Source: Nitrospirota bacterium (GTDB taxonomy: Bacteria; Nitrospirota; Nitrospiria; Nitrospirales; UBA8639). From it: a stretch of 19,882 bases of DNA. The notes beneath the pieces are model-generated. The model had not been told where the DNA came from. It did not search any database and worked only from the letters and a program-made list of their open reading frames with translations. Positions 1 to 8,057 of this stretch are shown here, piece by piece; the stretch's first letter is position 1, and each line of letters starts with the position of its first letter. The DNA lies in NCBI GenBank assembly GCA_020355985.1, contig CP070628.1, positions 482,436 through 502,317 on the forward strand, read 5' to 3'. The position numbers were made by a program, and so were the translations under genes.

Positions 1-66
1 AGAACCAGCATTTCTTTCTGTCTAAACTGCTCTGCCAATTTTCAGCACGTTCATTTGAATCTCAAA

Positions 67-102
67 GCCTGGTCCGTGAGACAGGCCCTAAAGGGTTTTT
101 TT
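67..102 (+). terminator. Possible weak terminator of a gene lying left of the window
   Basis: GCCTG (67-71) can pair with CAGGC (82-86). A competing short hairpin, CCC-TAAA-GGG, at 86-95 is followed at once by seven T residues (96-102). A short GC stem plus a T tract fits an intrinsic terminator for a gene ending left of the window, but the stem next to the T tract is only 3 GC pairs plus possible G-U pairs, so the call is weak. No gene is visible in 1-124. Confidence 0.22.
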
Positions 103-124
103 ACTTTGCCCTCCCCGACCTGCC

Positions 125-697
125 ATGGTAGCCTCCTACCATCTCATGAACCTGCCATTTCACCTTCATACGGCCATCAAACCCACAGTCAACAGATGGG
201 TATGGCTGAGTTTCTGCGCCTACCTCTTACTATTAGGAACGGCAATCAGCGGGACCCCAATCGACCAAGACCCCAATGGGTTTTTTGGTATTCAGTGGGG
301 AAATCCTCTAGCTAACCGGAAAGACCTGAAAGAAATCGATTCATCCAACACGCTCCACGTATATACGCTGAAACATGGGGAACCTCACGTGGAAGGGATT
401 CTCATGGAGTCAGTCAAACTCTACGGCGTGGAAGATCAATATGCACGGGCCCTCTTCCATTACAAAGGAGCGGCCACACACAAATCATTGTTGCAGTACT
501 TGGAAGACCGTTTTGGGAAAAGCGGTCCGTCACATGGGGGAATGATGAGAGGGCTTAATCAACAGTACACGTGGCGCGGGCCAGAAACAGAGATCACCAT
601 CACCTACCATGGGTTCCGAGAGCGAGGGTTCCTCTCAGCCGAAAGCCGCGTATTAGCCCCTAGATTTCTCGACGTTCACGGCGACCATTCCTTTTAA
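125..697 (+). CDS. Small exported protein of unknown function
   Basis: The predicted product has 190 residues. Residues about 24-43 (RWVWLSFCAYLLLLGTAISG) form a basic residue followed by a hydrophobic core and small residues, as in a Sec signal peptide, so the mature part is probably periplasmic. The mature domain opens with a GFFGIQWG motif, a pattern seen at the start of secreted domains of unknown function, and is otherwise mixed alpha/beta with no catalytic motif I recognise. The start is uncertain: neither the ATG at 125 nor the in-frame ATG at 146 has a clear Shine-Dalgarno. Starting at 146 would shorten an unusually long region before the hydrophobic core. The gene converges on the decarboxylase downstream. 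The reading frame and signal peptide are visible; the function is unknown. Confidence 0.6.
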   Translation: MVASYHLMNLPFHLHTAIKPTVNRWVWLSFCAYLLLLGTAISGTPIDQDPNGFFGIQWGNPLANRKDLKEIDSSNTLHVYTLKHGEPHVEGILMESVKLYGVEDQYARALFHYKGAATHKSLLQYLEDRFGKSGPSHGGMMRGLNQQYTWRGPETEITITYHGFRERGFLSAESRVLAPRFLDVHGDHSF

Positions 698-711
698 CCC
701 CGAGATAGATG

Positions 712-740
712 CCAGGTTTCGGCCCTGGAAAATTTATTAT
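712..740. terminator. Candidate terminator hairpin between convergent genes
   Basis: CCAGG (712-716) pairs with CCTGG (724-728) across a 7-base loop (TTTCGGC), followed on the plus strand by AAAATTTATTATTGTCT. It lies in the 66-base gap between two convergent stop codons, where a terminator is expected. The stem is short and the T-rich tail is interrupted. Confidence 0.35.
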
Positions 741-763
741 TGTCTACCTTATTGTTCCTCAAC

Positions 764-2413
764 TTATTGGCTTGTTGATGCCAGAAGGTCTCGGGCTTCC
801 AGCACTTTTTTCACAACCATTTCCACGTTCTCTTTATCAACAAACGGGGACAAGATAAACGATTTCAGCGCAACAATAGGTTCTCCATAGTCCGTCTTTC
901 GATAACAATCCGTTAACGACAACATGACCCCTCGACCTGCCATACCTTCTTGATGCACGAAGTCGTAAATCTTCCGTTTATACTCATTGTGTTGTAGGAG
1001 TATGCCCCGAAACGCAGGATCATGCATTTCTTTTTCTTTGATCTGAAAAGTATCCACGCCATCGGGGTAGGCGCGAAATAAGGTGACGGTACCAAAATTA
1101 TCACGGTTGAGCACTGTCGTACAGGCATGACTTTCTAAATGTTCCCTTAGGAGCTGCGCCATTTCAACAATATGCCCAATAATGACGCGTAGGCCTTCCT
1201 TACCAAAGAGTTTTAAATTCGCTAACGCCGCCAACGTGCCCGTCCCCGACCGTGAGGTTTCAAGCGTATACATTCCTGGACGATGTTCTCCAAATTGATA
1301 GAGATATGGCATTTGTTTTTGGGGCCGCCGTAGTCGTGTGAGGTCGGCTTGATCTTTCACCAACAGCAAACTGGAAATGTAGGGGGCAAATCCTGGCTTG
1401 TGGAAATCAATGCCGATGGAATCGGCACAAGAGAGATCTTGAATATGATGGCAGGCTCCTGCTAACGCACGCAGGGTACGGGGACGAAAGCCCAAGGGAT
1501 TGCCTTCAAAGGGATAGTCTGTAAACACCGACCAGGCCCACCCAATGACCGCATCGGCATGAATATGGGGTACGTACGTTAATTGAAATTCTTGAACCAA
1601 TTCGTCTCGTAGCGCGGTAATGGCTTGAATATCGTCGAGGCCAAAGGCATCGGTGGTCCCAAGCGTGACAATGATTCCCCCAATCTTTTGACCAGATTGG
1701 AGGGCTTGAGATGCACGTTCTCGAAGAGCATCCACATTCATGGAATTAAGCTCTGTCGTAGGAATCGTGACAAGATTTTTGGCGCCCAACCCTAACCAGC
1801 CGACAATGTTATATCGACAATAATGACTACCGTCACTGGCAAACACGACAGCATCTTCACGAACCCCATGTTCCATGGAGCCAGGCAACGCCTTTTCCAA
1901 ACCTAATTTCATGCCATAGAGCGTGGTCCCTGTCCCTCCAAAGGTAAATACGCCACCGGCCCGCTCCGGATCATAGCCCAAAAGCGCAGCTAGCATGGAA
2001 ACCACTTCGACTTCCGCCCGCGCGACTCCATGGCTATATTCATCCCAGGCTAAATTGGGGTTATAGAGCGAGGAAAGCAATACTCCAATGAGGGAGGAAA
2101 TCGTGACTGGTGGAACGACATTTTGTTGTGTGCGAGGATGGCCCCACAGGGTTAAACCTTCACAATATTCGATCAACTCTTGCGTCACCGCCTCTACGCT
2201 CTTACCTTCTTCAACTAATCGACTCTTCTTAGCAGCCCCATAATCTAGCTTTTGGCGTTCCCCTAATATAGGCCGCTCACTTTTCAGCGTATCAACGGCA
2301 TCGATAGCCCGCATAAGACTATGAACAAAATATGAATCATGCACACGATCAGAAACCGGTTTAGGAAAGGCTGTCCGAATCGTGTCTAAGAGTTTTCGGT
2401 ATGGGGCTGCCAT
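764..2413 (-). CDS. PLP-dependent group II amino-acid decarboxylase
   Basis: This is a 549-residue cytosolic member of the glutamate/tyrosine/aromatic amino-acid decarboxylase family (fold type I), which removes CO2 from an amino acid to give an amine or omega-amino acid. Visible landmarks are a GGTGTT phosphate-binding turn (159-164), SDGSHY with H197 placed to stack on the cofactor ring, HADA (285-288) with D287 placed to bind the pyridine nitrogen, and DFHK with K339 as the Schiff-base lysine. The GHPR motif (91-94) and the region around MLSLTDCYRKTDYG resemble the tyrosine-decarboxylase branch more than classical GadB. The substrate cannot be read from sequence: tyrosine, glutamate, aspartate and other amino acids are all handled in this family. 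The start is supported by AAAGGAG about 8 bases upstream. It is divergent from the DUF6445 gene across about 160 bases. Confidence 0.9.
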   Translation of the reverse strand: MAAPYRKLLDTIRTAFPKPVSDRVHDSYFVHSLMRAIDAVDTLKSERPILGERQKLDYGAAKKSRLVEEGKSVEAVTQELIEYCEGLTLWGHPRTQQNVVPPVTISSLIGVLLSSLYNPNLAWDEYSHGVARAEVEVVSMLAALLGYDPERAGGVFTFGGTGTTLYGMKLGLEKALPGSMEHGVREDAVVFASDGSHYCRYNIVGWLGLGAKNLVTIPTTELNSMNVDALRERASQALQSGQKIGGIIVTLGTTDAFGLDDIQAITALRDELVQEFQLTYVPHIHADAVIGWAWSVFTDYPFEGNPLGFRPRTLRALAGACHHIQDLSCADSIGIDFHKPGFAPYISSLLLVKDQADLTRLRRPQKQMPYLYQFGEHRPGMYTLETSRSGTGTLAALANLKLFGKEGLRVIIGHIVEMAQLLREHLESHACTTVLNRDNFGTVTLFRAYPDGVDTFQIKEKEMHDPAFRGILLQHNEYKRKIYDFVHQEGMAGRGVMLSLTDCYRKTDYGEPIVALKSFILSPFVDKENVEMVVKKVLEARDLLASTSQ

Positions 2414-2574
2414 AAGTTCAGACTCCTTTCACAAAATGAAGAGAAAGCCTGGCTTCAGCCCTCTACAGCATTCATTCACTTCTGACACTTGACTCTCCAA
2501 CTTGATCCAGCGCACCATGAAATAATTTTCTCAATATATTTTACCGCACTCTTTGGAAAAAAGGGATTCGTTCG

Positions 2575-3360
2575 ATGCCCAAAACCCTTCGCCCAGACTT
2601 ATTCGCTGTCAATCAAAATCCTGTTATTTCAGTTCATTCTGTCGGATTGGGTCAACACAAAGTGATTATAGCTGATCACTTCTATCAATATCCCGACGAC
2701 ATCCTCCAAACGGCATTGGAACTGCCTTATACCGATCGGTTCGAAATTGAGGGAAACTTTCCTGGAGTACGGGCAAGTCTCAACGTAAATACAAAACCCT
2801 TGATCGACCATTTAAGTCAAATGTGGAGAGGTACACTCTCCCCATTTTTTTCCCCTCAGCCCGTCGTGTTTCAAGGCATCAAGATGCAGAATTTCCGCTT
2901 AAACGTGGGGCAACGCCAACCCCATATTGATCAAGACGTAACCGCGATGGTGTACCTTAACCCAGGAGATTCCTGTAAGGGTGGAACTGGGCTCTATCGC
3001 CATCGGCCAACTGAACTCGAACGAGTGCCGATTATGCCGGATAGTACAATCCGACAGTTAGCTAATCAGCTCGAATTAAGTGATGAATTTTTAGCAAGCC
3101 CGGAGGGATATGAAAACTTTCAGAATAGTATGATCTTCAACCCGCTGTTTGCCTGTCGCGACAATCAATATATCAATGATGGCAATGCCTATTGGGAATT
3201 ACTCCAGCTCATCGAGATGAAACCCAATCGATTAATGATATTTGACGGCCGCTGCTTTCATTCGCAGTACATCCACCCCGGCGACTACGATCAGGCCTTT
3301 CGAGTCAACCAAATTTTGTACCTTCGGCAAGAAACCCACCCTTCGACTCTTGCCAGATAA
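2575..3360 (+). CDS. DUF6445 family protein, 2-oxoglutarate/Fe(II)-oxygenase-like
   Basis: The 261-residue protein has the layout of the DUF6445 family, whose fold is that of 2OG-Fe(II) oxygenases. The metal triad is apparently present: PHIDQD supplies H117 and D119, and FDGRCFHSQYI supplies H229. The arginine of AFRVNQ (R243) sits where the 2-oxoglutarate carboxylate is normally bound. GGTGLYRH (136-143) is the other highly conserved stretch. If active, it would hydroxylate or otherwise oxidise an unknown substrate. The start has AAGGGA about 8 bases upstream. The gene diverges from the decarboxylase and its stop is 14 bases from that of the POT transporter on the other strand. The family call is good; catalysis and substrate are inference. 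Confidence 0.8.
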   Translation: MPKTLRPDLFAVNQNPVISVHSVGLGQHKVIIADHFYQYPDDILQTALELPYTDRFEIEGNFPGVRASLNVNTKPLIDHLSQMWRGTLSPFFSPQPVVFQGIKMQNFRLNVGQRQPHIDQDVTAMVYLNPGDSCKGGTGLYRHRPTELERVPIMPDSTIRQLANQLELSDEFLASPEGYENFQNSMIFNPLFACRDNQYINDGNAYWELLQLIEMKPNRLMIFDGRCFHSQYIHPGDYDQAFRVNQILYLRQETHPSTLAR

Positions 3361-3374
3361 GTTCTTTGCCTTCT

Positions 3375-4724
3375 TCACATTCCACTCTCAGTGCCTTGCA
3401 AATAGGTCGTTTCCTGATATCTTCCCACCACAAAGAGAAACAGACACGCGACAACAAACATCACGCCCGCAAAAAACCAATAATATGAAGGCCCCGTCAA
3501 CGCCACAGTCCCATCCGGGCTTTGAATCCAATAATTCACCAAAGCCGTAAATCCATTGCCCAGAGAAACAGATAGCAAAAAGATTCCCATGATGAATGAT
3601 TTAAGCTTTAACGGTGCTTGGGTATAGGAAAATTCCAAACAGGTAATCGAGACCATCACCTCTGCCGCAGTCATGACCATGAAGGCCAACAGCTGCCAGG
3701 CAATCGGTGGAGTATCCCCTTGGGCGATCAGTTGTTCGATATAGGCTGAAATCATAAAAGCCCCCACCGTCACAAAAAATCCAATCGCCATTTTCCGTAA
3801 CGCCGTCAATTCCATGCATCGACCCATAAGGGGATAGATCACATAGACGAATAAGGGGATGAATAGAAGAATTAAGATTGGATTGATCGCCTGAATTTGC
3901 GAAGGGAGCCATTCAATCCCCATCCAATTGCGGTCCATATGCTGAGCTTGGAGCACCCATGCGGAGGAGGTTTGATCAAAGAGCGCCCAAAAAAATGCCA
4001 CGAATATGTAAATTCCAGATAACCTGAAAATTGCTCGCCATGCTGCTGGACTTTTCAATTCTTCAATAACGCCAGACCTATCAGGTGGAATATGCGCATA
4101 CTGCTGCCGGCCGGCCCAGAAAATAATAGTCGCAACAAACATGAGGATCCCAGGCACACCAAAGGCGACACTAGGCCCATAGTGTTTCAACAATTCCGGG
4201 GTGAGCATCATCGAACAAAACGCACCAACATTAATGGCAAAATAAAACCATGAAAAGGCCTTGGAGAGTAGATGCCGATTCATCGGACCAAACTGGTCTC
4301 CAAGATTGGCCGACACACAGGGCTTAATCCCTCCGGAGCCTATGGCAATCAACGTTAATCCAATGAGCAAACCCACTCGAGTATGATCCAAAGCCAATGC
4401 GACATGCCCGCCACAATACACTAAAGACAACCAAATGATCGTTTGATATTTTCCCCACCAGACATCCGCTAATATAGCCCCCACAAACGGAAAAAAATAT
4501 ACGGCTGAAGCAAAGATATGGAAATAGGTTTTTGCCTCAGCCTCGCCCATAGGATCCAATCCTCCCTGTGGGCTGAGTATCATCCCAGTCATAAAAATAA
4601 CTAGAATGGCCCGCATGCCATAATAGCTAAAGCGTTCCGCTCCCTCATTGGCGACTAAATGCCACACACCTGGGGGCATTGCAGAAGTCACCAACGGTTT
4701 CGTACTAAATTCGCGTTTAAGCAT
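3375..4724 (-). CDS. POT/PTR family proton-dependent peptide transporter
   Basis: This is an inner-membrane symporter of the major facilitator superfamily, probably importing di- or tripeptides or peptide-like solutes with protons. The family motifs are clear: ExxERFxYYG (27-36) in the first helix, GAILADVWWG (82-91), the FYxxINxG signature (160-167) and FWALFDQTSSAW (245-256). At 449 residues it is shorter than most bacterial members (about 480-500), consistent with 12 helices without the extra hairpin some members carry. No good Shine-Dalgarno precedes the ATG at 4724; an internal ATG (residue 16) has none either, so the longer start is kept. It is divergent from the TonB-dependent receptor across 128 bases, compatible with two-step uptake of one substrate. 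Confidence 0.9.
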   Translation of the reverse strand: MLKREFSTKPLVTSAMPPGVWHLVANEGAERFSYYGMRAILVIFMTGMILSPQGGLDPMGEAEAKTYFHIFASAVYFFPFVGAILADVWWGKYQTIIWLSLVYCGGHVALALDHTRVGLLIGLTLIAIGSGGIKPCVSANLGDQFGPMNRHLLSKAFSWFYFAINVGAFCSMMLTPELLKHYGPSVAFGVPGILMFVATIIFWAGRQQYAHIPPDRSGVIEELKSPAAWRAIFRLSGIYIFVAFFWALFDQTSSAWVLQAQHMDRNWMGIEWLPSQIQAINPILILLFIPLFVYVIYPLMGRCMELTALRKMAIGFFVTVGAFMISAYIEQLIAQGDTPPIAWQLLAFMVMTAAEVMVSITCLEFSYTQAPLKLKSFIMGIFLLSVSLGNGFTALVNYWIQSPDGTVALTGPSYYWFFAGVMFVVACLFLFVVGRYQETTYLQGTESGM

Positions 4725-4765
4725 GAATGGCTTTCGTTTGGGAGAGAAGATATTTAGGTAAGCAT

Positions 4766-4794
4766 TTGAAAATCAAAAACCACAGCTCTATTCA
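4766..4794 (+). promoter_or_regulatory. Weak candidate promoter of the TonB-dependent receptor gene
   Basis: TTGAAA (4766-4771) is followed after 17 bases by TATTCA (4789-4794). The -35 matches consensus at 5 of 6 positions, but the -10 matches only in its first half. It would give a leader of about 50 bases. No cobalamin or other riboswitch-like conserved box is seen between 4725 and 4852. Confidence 0.25.
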
Positions 4795-4852
4795 TACCAC
4801 ACTCACACGGCTATTTTCTTGAAGACAATAATGCTTTGACGCTTGAATTTTA

Positions 4853-6817
4853 ATGGAATTCTCCAACAAGCGCTTCATTGTTCTATGTGTCTTCTTCTCT
4901 TTAACTTTGGAAATAGACCCCTTCAGTATGAATCTGGTTCGTGCTGAAGAAACCGACGTCACCATGCTCGACCCCATCCTTGTGACCGGAACAGCAATGC
5001 CTACTCGACTCTCTCACTCCACTCAAAGCATTACCGTCATAGAGCGCGAGCAATACGCAGCACTTCAGCCAAATCGAATCCCAAGCGTCCTCCAACAGGT
5101 TCCCGGCCTCCATATCGATGAAATGGGAGGCCGTGCCGGGATCAGTTCGCTATATTTGCGAGGGGCAGATCCCAATTTCACCCTCATCATGTTAGATGGC
5201 ATTCCCCTAAATGACTCAACCAATCAGCGAGGAGGATCAGTTGACCTGTCAACGATCCCCATTGACCAAATCGAACTTGTGGAAATCGTTCGTGGCCCCC
5301 TATCGGCCTATTATGGGTCCGAGGCCATGGCCGGTGCCATTAATCTGATCACCCAATCAGTAGACACCACGTCTTATCTTCGAGTACTTGGCGAAGGAGG
5401 GCGTTTTGATTACCTGAAGGGACTTGTCCAAGCAGGGGGATCACTTGGGCCATTTTTTACCAATTTGTCTCTTTCCCATACTAAAAGTGGAGAACAGGTT
5501 GAGGACGACCGATTTTCTCAGACTGCCCTAGGATGGAACGTTTCCCTAGACACCAACCCCAATTGGAGCATCCGCTGGACAGGACAATTCAACGATTCGT
5601 CCGTGCGAAATTTCCCGGAAGGAAGCGGTGGCCCCGAACTCGCCTTACTTGAGAAAACCGAAAAGCGAGACACTCAAGAGTTTCTGACGGGATTCACGGC
5701 ATCTCTACACAGCTCTCCAGCTTGGCGGCATCAACTGTTCTTCAGTGCCTCGAGACGGATTCAAGATATTGATCACCCCGGGATCCTTCTCTCTCCCATG
5801 GTGTTTCAACTCCCACCTGCGACCTTCGACACACGCTATGACCGTTTTCAAAGCCGCCTCACCGAAACCTGGACCATCACACCTCAGTGGACGGTCTCCC
5901 TGGGCGGACAAGTCACCCACGAACACGGGAAACGCGATGGCACCCAAGACCTCAGCTCCTTCGGGGGTCGTTCAAATGAACCGGTGGATTTTTCCCTGAA
6001 CCGAACATTTGGCGGAACCTTCGTCGAGTTGACCGCAACCGCATGGCAAAAACTCACGCTGAACAGCGGCACTCGTCTAGATCTCTCAGAGAATGCTCAA
6101 CCAAGAGTCAGTCCTCGGTTTAGTGCGAAGTATCAACTGCTCCCCTTACTTTACATTCGCGGAGGCTACGGAAAAGGATTTAAACTCCCTAGCTTAGCCA
6201 GCCTTGGGGATCCCATCATCGGCAATCCTGATTTGAAGCCGGAAACCAGTACGGGTTGGGACCTTGGTCTGGAATATCACACTTCCAACAACGAATTCGT
6301 GGCCACAATCGAATATTTCCACAATCGCTTTAAGAAGCTTATCGATTTGGATCCAGAGCTCCTCAACCAAGGTTTGTTTCAACTCACCAACCTGGATGAA
6401 GCCCTAACCAAAGGCATGGAGTTTTCTTTGACGCTTTCTCCAAAAGCTCCTATCTCATTCCAAGCGAACCTCACGTATTTGACCACACGAGTCACCGAAA
6501 CTGGAGACTCCCTAAGAAATCGACCAAAATGGCGTGGCGGGTTTAGGTTGAATGTCCAAATGTTTCCAAACGTGAGCCTCAGTAGCCGAGTCACCTTCGT
6601 CAGCTCAAGACTGGATTTTCAAATACCCACTCAGACCACGCGTGTCAGTGGCTATACCAAAGCCGACGCAACGCTTACTTACCATCCCGTTCCAGCCTGG
6701 CGCTGGTATACCGCTCTGGAAAACTTCACAAACGTATCGTATGAAGAATTTCGAGGATTCCCCGGGCCACCCCTCACCTTCCGTATAGGTATCGAATACC
6801 GATTCTCACCCCCTTAA
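4853..6817 (+). CDS. TonB-dependent outer-membrane receptor, BtuB/CirA-like
   Basis: The 654-residue product is a ligand-gated outer-membrane channel powered by TonB-ExbBD. Residues 1-31 form a signal peptide ending VRA, followed by a TonB-box-like stretch (DPILVTG, 40-46). The plug domain runs about 55-168, with its typical order of motifs: LQQVPGLHI, YLRGADPN, LDGIPLND and VEIVRGPLSAYYGSEAMAGAINLIT. The rest is a beta barrel with the RGGYGKGFKLPSL segment common in vitamin B12, siderophore and colicin receptors. The protein ends FRIGIEYRFSPP, so the last aromatic residue is two positions before the terminus rather than at it. The substrate is not readable. No TonB, ExbBD or ABC importer gene is adjacent; the nearest partner is the POT transporter. 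The ATG has no clear Shine-Dalgarno. Confidence 0.93.
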   Translation: MEFSNKRFIVLCVFFSLTLEIDPFSMNLVRAEETDVTMLDPILVTGTAMPTRLSHSTQSITVIEREQYAALQPNRIPSVLQQVPGLHIDEMGGRAGISSLYLRGADPNFTLIMLDGIPLNDSTNQRGGSVDLSTIPIDQIELVEIVRGPLSAYYGSEAMAGAINLITQSVDTTSYLRVLGEGGRFDYLKGLVQAGGSLGPFFTNLSLSHTKSGEQVEDDRFSQTALGWNVSLDTNPNWSIRWTGQFNDSSVRNFPEGSGGPELALLEKTEKRDTQEFLTGFTASLHSSPAWRHQLFFSASRRIQDIDHPGILLSPMVFQLPPATFDTRYDRFQSRLTETWTITPQWTVSLGGQVTHEHGKRDGTQDLSSFGGRSNEPVDFSLNRTFGGTFVELTATAWQKLTLNSGTRLDLSENAQPRVSPRFSAKYQLLPLLYIRGGYGKGFKLPSLASLGDPIIGNPDLKPETSTGWDLGLEYHTSNNEFVATIEYFHNRFKKLIDLDPELLNQGLFQLTNLDEALTKGMEFSLTLSPKAPISFQANLTYLTTRVTETGDSLRNRPKWRGGFRLNVQMFPNVSLSSRVTFVSSRLDFQIPTQTTRVSGYTKADATLTYHPVPAWRWYTALENFTNVSYEEFRGFPGPPLTFRIGIEYRFSPP

Positions 6818-6879
6818 CGGAAGACTATCAGTAAAAGATGAAGACTGGAGGTATCGAGGCATCCTCAGAAAATTTAGGC

Positions 6880-6911
6880 TTTGAAGGTATGGGCATACCC
6901 GACCCTTCAAA
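6880..6911. repeat. Eight-base perfect inverted repeat with nested hairpin
   Basis: TTTGAAGG (6880-6887) is the exact reverse complement of CCTTCAAA (6904-6911). The 16-base loop region supplies an alternative inner hairpin, GGTAT-GGGC-ATACC (6886-6899). It is followed on the plus strand by a run of A, not T, so it is not a canonical terminator. It lies 62 bases after the receptor stop and about 125 bases before the HDOD start, so it could be an operator or an mRNA 3'-end structure. Confidence 0.45.
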
Positions 6912-7037
6912 AAAAAGTCCTCAAGACCCCTATTAAGCTCACGTCTGCTTTAACCGAAAACAGAGAGAGGGCCCCGGAAGAGACAAGAGATTGGTCCTCG
7001 ACAAAATTTGAATGACCCAATTACCAAGGACGTTTTC

Positions 7038-8024
7038 ATGCAATTGACACTTCCATTAGATTTAGAGAAAAGCGAAGAAACAGAAACGATTTTCGAGAAG
7101 GTTAAAGCTTGCAAGTCTCTCCCGGTTCTCTCCCCGTTGGCATCAAAAATTCTCAAGATGTGCCAAGACGAGGAAACTCCTGCCTCAACACTCGCTGAGG
7201 TCATTTCTCAAGACCCGGGGATGGCCGCGCAAATCTTGTTCATGGCCAATTCCGCTTACTATGGAGGGGCTCGCCACAAAGTCACCAGTGTCGTACAGGG
7301 CGTGAACCTACTCGGATTTTCCACCATTGCCAACTTGGCTCTTTCCTTCTGCTTTTATCGTCTCATTAAAGACATGAAAGACGCATCCACGTCAGCAATC
7401 GACCACGTGCAGTTTTGGAGACGGTCAATTTTTGCCAGCATGGCCGCTCGTGCAATTGGGAAACACTTTACCCATGTCGATACGGAACTTATGTTCCTCG
7501 CCGCTCTCCTGCAAGATATTGGGATATTGGCATTAAACGAAGTGGCATCTCATGAACTCATGGCTTTACAGGGACAGCCAATGGAGGCTCATGCCGATTT
7601 ATATCGGCTTGAGCTGGAACATCTAGGTCTTGACCATTCGCAAGTCGGTGCCTGGCTGGCCCAACAATGGCAACTACCGGAAGAATTTCAAGTCGCTATC
7701 CTTTATAGCCATACGCCGGAGTTATTCGAAACACCAGCGGATTTTCAATCGCTTGTGGATGTTGTCTCACTATCCAGTTGGGTTGCGGATATTTGGATGA
7801 CTCCGCACACCGAAGCAGCAATTGCCAGTGTCCGTGAAAAAAGCCAAGGTCGCTTGAATGTTCAGCCAGAAGATTGGGGGCCGATTTTAGACCAAATCAT
7901 GGTAGGCATTCCCCAGATTGCTAGTTTTTTTCACACGCGACTTGGAAGTTTTGAAGAGATCACTCAGGTACACCGCTTGGCGGTGAAACATCTTGCACCG
8001 TCGACCCAACCACAAACCACCTAA
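7038..8024 (+). CDS. HDOD domain signalling protein
   Basis: The protein has 328 residues from this start. The HDOD domain covers about residues 22-230, starting at LPVLSPLASKIL. It includes VISQDPGMAAQILFMANSAYY and the LLQDIG segment where active HD phosphohydrolases have LLHDIG. Here Q159 replaces the metal-binding His, as is typical of HDOD proteins, which act as non-catalytic signalling modules in motility, biofilm or cell-cycle control. I chose the ATG at 7038 because AAGGA (7026-7030) sits 7 bases upstream; the longer frame from 7008 has no such site. No second domain is visible. The gene converges on a diguanylate cyclase 33 bases away, which suggests related signalling but not co-transcription. 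Confidence 0.88.
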   Translation: MQLTLPLDLEKSEETETIFEKVKACKSLPVLSPLASKILKMCQDEETPASTLAEVISQDPGMAAQILFMANSAYYGGARHKVTSVVQGVNLLGFSTIANLALSFCFYRLIKDMKDASTSAIDHVQFWRRSIFASMAARAIGKHFTHVDTELMFLAALLQDIGILALNEVASHELMALQGQPMEAHADLYRLELEHLGLDHSQVGAWLAQQWQLPEEFQVAILYSHTPELFETPADFQSLVDVVSLSSWVADIWMTPHTEAAIASVREKSQGRLNVQPEDWGPILDQIMVGIPQIASFFHTRLGSFEEITQVHRLAVKHLAPSTQPQTT

Positions 8025-8026
8025 AG

Positions 8027-8048
8027 CCTGATCTTCACAATCGTCAGG
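8027..8048. terminator. Weak hairpin between convergent signalling genes
   Basis: CCTGA (8027-8031) pairs with TCAGG (8044-8048) around a 12-base loop in the 33-base gap between the HDOD and GGDEF genes. Only a short TTT follows. A terminator is expected here by position, but the structure is weak. Confidence 0.25.
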
Positions 8049-8057
8049 TTTCCGTGG

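Noticed and set aside
55..315. 86-codon open frame overlapping the first gene
   Set aside because: The overlapping frame has a signal peptide and a longer coherent product; this one does not.
3361..3374. Terminator between DUF6445 and the POT gene
   Set aside because: Only 14 bases separate the stops and no stem is present.
4725..4852. Possible cobalamin riboswitch before the BtuB-like receptor
   Set aside because: The leader is too short and no B12-box-like sequence is visible.
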